Shown piece after piece: positions 57,207 to 64,000 of a stretch of DNA of 64,000 nt (within the stretch, counting starts at the first letter, position 1; each line of letters starts with the position of its first letter). The translations under genes and the position numbers were made by a program. The notes under the pieces were generated by a model. It searched no databases. It was not told the origin of the DNA and saw nothing but the letters and a program-made list of their open reading frames with translations. This stretch comes from Bordetella genomosp. 9 (GTDB lineage: Bacteria; Pseudomonadota; Gammaproteobacteria; Burkholderiales; Burkholderiaceae_B), in assembly GCF_002261425.1 (NCBI RefSeq), contig NZ_NEVJ01000001.1, positions 186,001-250,000 of the forward strand, read 5' to 3'.

Positions 57207-60200
57207 ATGGGACAGGCTAAATCGGGTCGGGCAGGACGGCGGGGAGCAGACAGTCAGCCGGTGGCCAACAAGGGCCGTCGCGCGCCGCGCCAGCGTGGTG
57301 CCGCGGCGCTACTGGCATCGCTGGGAATGCTCGCGGGCGCGCCCGCCGGCGCGGACCCGGCGGTCAACATCGTTCGCCATGGCGACGACGGCCGTGATGG
57401 CGAAACGGCCTTCGGCTGGACCGACGCCACGCCAGGAAAGAATGCCGATCCCGTCTCCTGGACCCAGCCCGGACCTATCCAGGGCGTGGGCGCGCCGGCG
57501 TTGGAGATCGGCTCCGTCGGCGGCGCCGGCGGGTCGGTGTACAGCAAGGGCGTCTTCCACAACCTGCCCGGCAAGGTCGGCGGCTCTGGCGGCTCCGTCT
57601 GGCTGACCGTGCCGCAGGGATCCGATATCGCGGGCACGCTCGGCGCCTCCGCCCAAGCCAAACCGCTGATCAACGCCTATTCGATCGGCGGGACGGGCGG
57701 CATCGGCTACACGTCATGGACGGAAACCGAAGGCGGCATCGCGCGCGGCGGCGATGGCGGGCCCGTGACGGTGCAGATCGGTTCGCGTATCACCGCTAAC
57801 AGCGACGCCACGCCGCGCACGAGCGCGCTGCCGGCCATCCGGGTGCTGTCGCAGGGCGGCGCGGCCGGCGTCAGCAAGAACGGAACGCCTTCTTCCGACG
57901 GCACGTACGACTATCGTGTCGACACGGACCGCGGCGGTTCGGGCGGCGCGGTGTCGGTTGTCTTCGACGGCAGCGCGGATGTTCGGGTGAGCGGCTCGCT
58001 GGCGCCCGCGGTATCCGCCAGTTCGCTGGGCGGAAACGGCGGCCGGGCGACCAACAGCGGCGGCTACCCGTCCAACGCCGGGACCGGCGGCAGTGTGGGC
58101 TTCACCAACTGGGGTTCCATCTCCGCCAACGGCAGCAACTCCGCCGCGGTCATCCTGCAAAGCGTGGGCGGCGCGGGCGGCAATGGCGCCAACGGCGCCT
58201 TCACGTCGGGCACCCCCGGCAGCAAGGGCGGCGCCGGCGGCGTGGTCACCGCCGTCAATTATGGGTCCATCAACGCGCGCGGCGATTACGGCTTCGGCAT
58301 CATGGCGCAGTCCGTCGGCGGCGTGGGCGGCAGCGGCGGCGGTGCGGCTTTCGTCTCCGGCGGCGATGGCGGCGGCGCGGGCCTCGGACGCCTGGTTTCC
58401 ATCACCAACTACGGAACCATCAGGACCTCGGGCACCGGCGCGACCGGCATCATGGCGCAAAGCATAGGCGGCGGCAGCGCGCTGGACGCCTTCTACGCGA
58501 CGCAGCCCGCCATCAGCAAAGGCGGCGGCTCGGGCGGCAACAGCGGCATCCTGCCGTTCACCAGCGGCGGCACGGGCGGCCAGGGCGGCGTCGGCGGCGA
58601 TGTGAAGGTCGAGCATCGCGGCGTCCTCGTGACGGCCGGCGACTACGCCTACGGCGCGCTGCTGCAAAGCGTCGGCGGCGGCGGCGGGACGGGCGGCGCG
58701 GCTTCCAGCTCCACGGCTTTCCTGGCGGTGGCGCTGGGCGGCGCGGGCGGTGGCGGCGGCAACGGCGGGAACGTCTCTTTCGAAAGCTTCATGGGCAGCA
58801 TCGAAACCTCGGGCGACCATGCCACGGCGGTGCTGGCGCAGTCCATCGGCGGCGGCGGCGGCGCCGGCGGCTATGCGACGTCGCGCTCGGTCAGTCCCGG
58901 CTTGTCGGCGTCGTCCGCCACCGGCGGCTCCGGCGGCAAGGGCGGCTCGGGCGGGCAGGCCAGCATCCGCAACAACTCCGCGATCCGCACTGGCGGCGAA
59001 GCGGCGTTCGCGCTGCAGGCATCCAGCATAGGCGGGGGCGGCGGCACGGGCGGCGGCGCCAGCGCGTTCGCGGTCGCCTTGCCCGCGGTCACGCCGTCGG
59101 GCGAGCCCTTGCCTTCGATCACGCTGACCAACGCCATCGGCGGTTCGGGCGGCGACGGTGGGCAGGGCGCGTACGCCCGCGCGGAAAACATCAACGCGGG
59201 CATCGAAACCCTGGGCGTCGGCGCCACGGGCATCCTCGCGCAAAGCATAGGCGGCGGCGGCGGCAACGCGGGCAACGCATACGCCTACGGGCTGGCGATC
59301 GCCGCGCCGGGCGCCACGGCGTTCAACGTGACGAACACCATAGGCGGCAGCGGTGGCGGCGGCGGCTCGGGCGGGGAAGCGCGCGGCTACAACGACGGCA
59401 CTGTCTCCACGCATGGCGAGAGCGCCATCGGCATGCACGTCCAGAGCATCGGCGGCGGTGGCGGCAACGCGGGCGCGGCGTCCGCGGCGGCCGACGCCCT
59501 CAGCCTCTACCGGACCATCACCTTCGGCCAAACCATAGGCGGCACCAACAGCAAGGGCGGTGGCAAGGGCGGCACGGTGACGGCCGAGAACCGCGGCACG
59601 ATCGAGACGCGCGGCACGAGCGCCACCGGCATCCTGCTGCAAAGCGTGGGCGGCGGCGGCGGTAACGGCGGCGCGGTCAATGCCTCGGCATCGTCCGGCC
59701 TGTCGTTCGACAAGACGCTCGACAGCCTGGTGCAGAAGCTGCCGCTGGCCGATTCGGTGGCTATCGTCGATGCCATCGGCGGCAATGGCGGAAACGGCGG
59801 CGACGGCGGCCTGGTCAAGGCCGACCTGGCGTCCACGAGCCTGTTGCGCACCCGTGGCGCGCAGGCCGATGGCGTGCTGGCTCAAAGCATAGGCGGCGGC
59901 GGCGGCACGGGCGGCGGCGGTTCGGCCGCGGCCAGCGGCACGTTCTCGGTCAACCTGTCGTTCGGCGGCAAGGGCGGCGCGGGCGGTTCGGGCGGCAAGG
60001 TCGACGTCACCAACGCCGGCGCGATCGAAACCTACGGCAATGCATCCCATGGCCTCTTCGCGCAGTCCATCGGCGGTGGCGGCGGCAACGGCGGCAATCT
60101 CGCCGCGCCCGACGACGCGCCGGACACGGTCGGCGAAATCTACGCCACGCTGAAGAAAGCGATCGGCGTGGAGGCCTACCAGAAATGGGCGGGCGACAAG

Positions 60201-63200
60201 AAGAACGCCGAGACCAAGGAAAACCTGGATGCCCTCATCAAGGACATCCAGAACACCGACACCTACAAGTCGCTCAACGATGCCTTCAAGAACTCCGAGT
60301 TCTACAAGGAGATGCAGGCGTCCGGCAAGAAGATCAACGAATACCTGGACCAGCAGTCCAAGGGTTCGGTGAAACGGCCGAATGTCTCCCTGACGCTGTC
60401 CATGGGCGGCGACGGCGGCAGCGGCAATCGCGGCGGCCAGGTCAACCTGACCAACGGGGGCAGGATCCTGACCACCGGCGACATCTCGTACGGCGTGCTC
60501 GGGCAGTCCATCGGCGGCGGCGGCGGGCAGGGCGGCGTCGCGTACTCGTCCGGCACCAACAAAACGAACCTGGGCGGTACGCTCGGCGGCAAGGGCGGTT
60601 CCGGCAACGTCGGCGGCGAAGTCATCGTCAAGAACCAGGGCACCATCCAGACCTACGGCGGCGCATCCTACGGTGTCTTCGCCGAGTCGGTGGGCGGCGG
60701 CGGCGGCATCGGCGTCGGCGCCCTCAGCAGCGACAACAAGAACCTGGTGATCAACTTCACCGCCGGCGGCAGCGGCGGCAGCGGCGCCAACGGCGGCGCG
60801 GTAACGGTGCAGAACAGCGGCACCATCCAGACCCGGGGCGACGAGGCGCACGCGATCGTCGCGCAAAGCGTGGGCGGCGGCGGTGGCGCCTTCATGATGG
60901 CCCCGCCGCCCAGCGACGCCGACGCCCCCGCGGCCACGGATGAAAAGGCTGCTTCCGCGGGCTCGCTGAAGGAACTGCTGAAGGCCGTCGGGATCGAAAA
61001 AATCCCCGCGGCGTCGACGGATGCCGGCAAGAAGCCTTCGTCCAAATCCGGCAGCTTCACGCTCGGCGGTTCCGGCGGCATGTCCGGCGGCGGCGGTGCG
61101 GTGACGGTCACCCATAGCGGCACCGTCACGACATCAGGCCTGGCCGCATTCGGCATCTTCGCGCAGTCCGTCGGTGGCGGCGGCGGCATCTCCAACGCCG
61201 CGGGCAGCCCCGGCGGCGTCAAGTATGCGGCGTCCTATGGCGGCAAGGGCGGCTCTTCCGGCAACGGCGGCGTCGTCAAGGTGGAGCTGGGCAACAATGC
61301 CTCGATCCGCACCGCCGGTGACTACTCCACGGCCGTGTATGCGCAGTCCATCGGCGGCGGCGGCGGCTACGGCGGCGCGTCGGTGCTGCAGGGCTATACG
61401 CTGCCGGTGTTCGGCAACAGCGGCGGCACCAGCGGCGACGGCGGCTATATCGAAGTCCGCACGATCGAAGGCGCCACCACCATTCAGACGCAAGGCGCCA
61501 AGGCGCATGGCGTGGTCGCGCAATCGCTGGGCGGCGGTGGCGGCACGGTCAGCGAGCTGCTCAAGACCGACACCACCGCGCGCGCCGCGCTGGAAAAAAC
61601 CGCCACGGCGCTGACTGCCGTCGTCAAGGCGACGGGCGGCACCGGCACGCTGCTGGACAACATCGACAAGGTGCCGGAAGACCTGCAAGGCGTGGCGCGC
61701 TTGTTCGGCAATGACAAGGACACGGTCAACAACGTCCTGAACGCCCTGACGACCAGCCTGAACCAGCGCAGCGCTTCCCAGGGCACCGGCGGCGAGATCT
61801 GGGTGAAGCTGAATGGCGACATCAAGACCAACGGCGCCGATTCGTATGGCATCTTCGCCCAGAGCGGCTTCCAGCAAAGCACCGGCGCGCTCGATCCCAC
61901 CCGTGCCGGTGGCAAGATCAGCGTCGACTACACGGGCGTCCTGCAAGGCGGTTCCGGCGACGGCGCGGCCATTGCCATCGACGGCGGCAAGTCCAACGTC
62001 ATCACCATCGGAGCCGGGTCGTACGTCAGCGCGCTTTCGGGCCACGCCATCGTATCGACCTTCGGCCAGGAATCGGTGCGCAACTACGGCACCGTGGTGG
62101 GCGACATCAACCTGGCCCGCAACAACACCACGGAGTGGAACGAGTTCCGCAACGAGGCCGGGGGCACCTATGTGTCCGGCGGCAGCGGCATGGTCAACGT
62201 CAGCAATGGCGCGGGCTGGTTCTACAACGCCGGCAGCTTCGACGTGGGCGGCGTGGACACGATTTCCACCGCGACGGTCAACAAGGTCGACGTGCTCCTG
62301 GGCGGCGCCCTGCTGGTGGACGTCAACAGCCTGGCGGCGCCGGGTACGCCCAACGCCGACGTGTTGAAGGGCGCCAGGATATTCGTGGACGGCGTGGCGA
62401 TCCAGCCCCACGCCGTGGATGGCCTGCTGCCCGGCACCTTCCAGGTGTTGTCTGCGGATTCCCTGGTGGTGAGGCAGCCGGCCACCGCCGGGGCCAACCC
62501 CGCCAGCCCGATTTCCTGGTCGGCGACGCAGACCGGCAACACCGTCTCGATTTCGCCGTCGGCGGATTTCGCGGGCAAGGCGCCCAGCGATCTCACCAAC
62601 ACCGAACGCTCGCTGGTCAGCAGCCTGCAAAGCGCCTGGGACGCCAGCAACCCAGGGGTGGCCGGTTTCTTCGCGGCCATGGCGAATATCGACTCGCCTG
62701 ATAAATACGCCAGCGCGCTCAACAGCCTGACCGCCACCGAAGACCTGGCCCAGGTGGCCACCCGCCAGACGCTGGCCGGCCGCAAGTCCCTGAACGCCGC
62801 CCTGAGCTGCCCGGTCTTCGACGGCGACGGCGTCACCCTGCGCGAAACGCAATGCGTGTGGTCACGCATCACCGGCTCGCGCACGACCCAGAGCAGCAGT
62901 TCGGCGGGTGACGGCTTCTGGCAGAACGGCATCAGCTATCGCCTGGGCGGGCAGTGGGAGATCCGCCCGGACTGGTTCTTCGGGGTCACGGGCGCCTACA
63001 ACACCAATTCCATGCACACCAACGACCGTATGACGTCGGTGCGGGGACAAGGTGGCGACGTCTCCGTGTCGCTGAAGCACCAGAGCGGCCCGTGGCTGCT
63101 GGCGGGCGCATTGCACGCCGGATACGGCAGCTATGACTCCGATTCCCTGTTCGTCATCGGCGACGATATGTGGAAAGCGGAAGCCCGCAATGACGTCTGG

Positions 63201-63677
63201 ACCGCCGGCATGAGGTTGCGCGCGGCCTACGAGGTCGTGGCCGACAACTGGTATGTGCGGCCCTATGCGGACCTGGATGTGCTACACAGCTACATGCCCG
63301 GCTATACGCTGAGCGGCGACGGCGCGACGCTGAAGACCAGCTCGCTGAAGCAATGGACCTTCGCGATTTCGCCGATGATCGAAGTCGGCACCCGCGTCGA
63401 CGCCGGCCGCTTCGGCTGGCTGCGTCCGTTCGTGTCCGTCGGCGGCACGTTCCTGGACAACAGCGGCTCGCGCAGCAAGGTGTCGTTCTCGGAAGGCGAA
63501 GGCGACGGGATCACGTTCACGTCGAAGTCTTCCCTGCCGAATCGCATGCTGAACCTGGGTGCGGGTGTCCAGCTCTACGCCAAGGACAAGTATGAGCTGC
63601 GCATGGAGTACCAGGCGCAGCTGGCATCGCATTTCACCAACCAGGAGCTCAGCCTGCGCGGGGCGTATCGGTTCTGA
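57207..63677 (+). CDS. Very large glycine-rich autotransporter (type Va secretion)
   Basis: A 2156-residue autotransporter. A long basic N-terminal extension (about 31 residues) precedes the signal-peptide core and cleavage near GAPAGA-DP. The passenger (about 50-1860) is built of beta-helix-like repeats: a GGxGG run, a V-x-N-x-G-x-I strand, a T-x-G-x-x-A-x-G-I turn and then QS(I/V)GGGGG; I count 17 copies of that last motif. Three segments break the pattern: a K/E-rich helical one at about 971-1055, a D/A/K-rich one at about 1232-1285 and a helical one at about 1452-1530. The C-terminal 12-strand barrel runs from about 1870 to the final phenylalanine (LRGAYRF). A single pair of cysteines stands at the passenger-barrel border. 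Likely surface adhesin. Confidence 0.93.
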   Translation: MGQAKSGRAGRRGADSQPVANKGRRAPRQRGAAALLASLGMLAGAPAGADPAVNIVRHGDDGRDGETAFGWTDATPGKNADPVSWTQPGPIQGVGAPALEIGSVGGAGGSVYSKGVFHNLPGKVGGSGGSVWLTVPQGSDIAGTLGASAQAKPLINAYSIGGTGGIGYTSWTETEGGIARGGDGGPVTVQIGSRITANSDATPRTSALPAIRVLSQGGAAGVSKNGTPSSDGTYDYRVDTDRGGSGGAVSVVFDGSADVRVSGSLAPAVSASSLGGNGGRATNSGGYPSNAGTGGSVGFTNWGSISANGSNSAAVILQSVGGAGGNGANGAFTSGTPGSKGGAGGVVTAVNYGSINARGDYGFGIMAQSVGGVGGSGGGAAFVSGGDGGGAGLGRLVSITNYGTIRTSGTGATGIMAQSIGGGSALDAFYATQPAISKGGGSGGNSGILPFTSGGTGGQGGVGGDVKVEHRGVLVTAGDYAYGALLQSVGGGGGTGGAASSSTAFLAVALGGAGGGGGNGGNVSFESFMGSIETSGDHATAVLAQSIGGGGGAGGYATSRSVSPGLSASSATGGSGGKGGSGGQASIRNNSAIRTGGEAAFALQASSIGGGGGTGGGASAFAVALPAVTPSGEPLPSITLTNAIGGSGGDGGQGAYARAENINAGIETLGVGATGILAQSIGGGGGNAGNAYAYGLAIAAPGATAFNVTNTIGGSGGGGGSGGEARGYNDGTVSTHGESAIGMHVQSIGGGGGNAGAASAAADALSLYRTITFGQTIGGTNSKGGGKGGTVTAENRGTIETRGTSATGILLQSVGGGGGNGGAVNASASSGLSFDKTLDSLVQKLPLADSVAIVDAIGGNGGNGGDGGLVKADLASTSLLRTRGAQADGVLAQSIGGGGGTGGGGSAAASGTFSVNLSFGGKGGAGGSGGKVDVTNAGAIETYGNASHGLFAQSIGGGGGNGGNLAAPDDAPDTVGEIYATLKKAIGVEAYQKWAGDKKNAETKENLDALIKDIQNTDTYKSLNDAFKNSEFYKEMQASGKKINEYLDQQSKGSVKRPNVSLTLSMGGDGGSGNRGGQVNLTNGGRILTTGDISYGVLGQSIGGGGGQGGVAYSSGTNKTNLGGTLGGKGGSGNVGGEVIVKNQGTIQTYGGASYGVFAESVGGGGGIGVGALSSDNKNLVINFTAGGSGGSGANGGAVTVQNSGTIQTRGDEAHAIVAQSVGGGGGAFMMAPPPSDADAPAATDEKAASAGSLKELLKAVGIEKIPAASTDAGKKPSSKSGSFTLGGSGGMSGGGGAVTVTHSGTVTTSGLAAFGIFAQSVGGGGGISNAAGSPGGVKYAASYGGKGGSSGNGGVVKVELGNNASIRTAGDYSTAVYAQSIGGGGGYGGASVLQGYTLPVFGNSGGTSGDGGYIEVRTIEGATTIQTQGAKAHGVVAQSLGGGGGTVSELLKTDTTARAALEKTATALTAVVKATGGTGTLLDNIDKVPEDLQGVARLFGNDKDTVNNVLNALTTSLNQRSASQGTGGEIWVKLNGDIKTNGADSYGIFAQSGFQQSTGALDPTRAGGKISVDYTGVLQGGSGDGAAIAIDGGKSNVITIGAGSYVSALSGHAIVSTFGQESVRNYGTVVGDINLARNNTTEWNEFRNEAGGTYVSGGSGMVNVSNGAGWFYNAGSFDVGGVDTISTATVNKVDVLLGGALLVDVNSLAAPGTPNADVLKGARIFVDGVAIQPHAVDGLLPGTFQVLSADSLVVRQPATAGANPASPISWSATQTGNTVSISPSADFAGKAPSDLTNTERSLVSSLQSAWDASNPGVAGFFAAMANIDSPDKYASALNSLTATEDLAQVATRQTLAGRKSLNAALSCPVFDGDGVTLRETQCVWSRITGSRTTQSSSSAGDGFWQNGISYRLGGQWEIRPDWFFGVTGAYNTNSMHTNDRMTSVRGQGGDVSVSLKHQSGPWLLAGALHAGYGSYDSDSLFVIGDDMWKAEARNDVWTAGMRLRAAYEVVADNWYVRPYADLDVLHSYMPGYTLSGDGATLKTSSLKQWTFAISPMIEVGTRVDAGRFGWLRPFVSVGGTFLDNSGSRSKVSFSEGEGDGITFTSKSSLPNRMLNLGAGVQLYAKDKYELRMEYQAQLASHFTNQELSLRGAYRF
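58150..61560 (+). repeat. Autotransporter passenger repeat region (17 QS(I/V)GG motifs)
   Basis: The DNA for the repeated motif recurs nearly unchanged (for example CAAAGCATAGGCGGCGGCGG and CAGTCCATCGGCGGCGGCGG), spaced unevenly by about 120-480 bp. Such near-identical blocks allow recombination that would add or drop repeats in frame. Confidence 0.8.
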
Positions 63678-63999
63678 GGCTGCCATCGAACGCGCGCTGC
63701 AGCAGCGCGCGTATCGGTGCCCGTTCGATCGGGCGGGGATTCCAATAGGCATTCTGGCAGGCCAGATCGGCGGCGCGGTCGAGATCGGCTTCGCGCATGC
63801 CGAGCGCGGCAAGCGACACAGGCGCGCCAAGTTCGCGCGCCAATAGATGGATGCCCGTGGGCGCGTCGTCACAACCGAGCGCGTCCGCGATACGCGCCAT
63901 CGCATGCGGGGCGGCGCTGGCGTTGTACGCCAGCGCGTGCGCCAGCACGACGGTGTGCGTGGGCGCGTGCGGCAGATCGAACGTTCCGCCCAGGGTATG
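63649..63999 (-). CDS. Iron-containing alcohol dehydrogenase, maleylacetate reductase-like, C-terminal part
   Basis: The frame enters from the right edge of the window; 116 residues are seen. They begin HTLGGTFDLPHAPTHTVVLA with the histidines that bind iron in group III alcohol dehydrogenases, and the sequence fits maleylacetate reductase, which takes maleylacetate to 3-oxoadipate in (chloro)aromatic and hydroxyquinol breakdown. The 3' end overlaps the autotransporter gene by 29 bp on the opposite strand. The N-terminal NAD domain lies outside the window. Confidence 0.85.
   Translation of the reverse strand, partial: HTLGGTFDLPHAPTHTVVLAHALAYNASAAPHAMARIADALGCDDAPTGIHLLARELGAPVSLAALGMREADLDRAADLACQNAYWNPRPIERAPIRALLQRAFDGSLRTDTPRAG
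63691..63711. terminator. 9-bp GC hairpin behind the autotransporter gene
   Basis: CGCGCGCTG and CAGCGCGCG pair around the loop CAG, 14 bp after the autotransporter stop codon and inside the end of the convergent reductase gene. No T run follows, so its role as terminator is uncertain. Confidence 0.4.
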
Positions 64000-64000
64000 G

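Noticed and set aside
57714..61115. 1133-codon open frame on the minus strand inside the autotransporter gene
   Set aside because: It mirrors the GGC/GCC-rich codons of the passenger; it is low-complexity (A, G, D, R) with no start signal, and the plus-strand protein has a signal peptide and barrel.

Overview
The window is 64 kb of GC-rich chromosomal DNA, almost fully coding. Its gene content points to a betaproteobacterium of the Alcaligenaceae (Bordetella/Achromobacter type). The clues are two periplasmic solute receptors of the Bug/TctC family, many LysR regulators, an RND pump of the MexEF type, a FecI-FecR-TonB receptor set and a very large glycine-rich autotransporter. The genus is an inference from gene content; no rRNA or species marker is present. 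I saw no tRNA, rRNA, insertion sequence, integrase or CRISPR array.

Layout. 1-8.3 kb: metabolic and housekeeping genes: the end of a tricarballylate dehydrogenase-like flavoprotein, queC, a GNAT acetyltransferase, ilvD, an MFS exporter, a SAF-domain homoserine dehydrogenase-like protein, a HAD nucleotidase and thpR. 8.3-15.8 kb: a tripartite RND efflux operon with a divergent LysR gene. 15.8-19.1 kb: LysR, Bug receptor and M28 peptidase. 19.2-22.9 kb: a small doubtful ORF, a YSC84-type lipoprotein and glycogen phosphorylase. 23.1-27.2 kb: two overlapping genes for large soluble proteins that I cannot assign, the best candidate here for something undescribed. 27.3-31.1 kb: an SbcD/SbcC-like (YhaO/YhaN-like) nuclease-ATPase pair. 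31.5-35.1 kb: a family 9 glycosyltransferase, an O-antigen ligase-like protein and a nucleotidyltransferase-like protein. 35.1-37.5 kb: LysR and an FMN-dependent alpha-hydroxyacid oxidase, divergent across six 13-bp direct repeats. 37.6-41.8 kb: TonB receptor, FecR and FecI behind a Fur-box-like site. 41.9-46.5 kb: LysR, class III CoA-transferase, enoyl-CoA hydratase, Bug receptor and cupin.

46.6-56.9 kb holds a ten-gene leftward operon: SDR, aminotransferase, alpha/beta hydrolase, M20 amidohydrolase, ABC ATPase, class II aldolase, TauD-type dioxygenase, THI5-like binding protein and two permeases. A GntR/FCD regulator is transcribed divergently, and a 9-bp inverted repeat lies at its promoter. 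The set looks like uptake plus breakdown of an organic nitrogen compound whose identity the sequence does not give. 57.2-63.7 kb encodes a 2156-residue autotransporter with 17 copies of a QS(I/V)GG-type repeat. The window ends in the C-terminal part of an iron-dependent maleylacetate reductase-like gene that overlaps the autotransporter 3' end.

Starts were chosen from Shine-Dalgarno sequences and family N-termini. Functions rest on motif recognition by eye; no database search was run.
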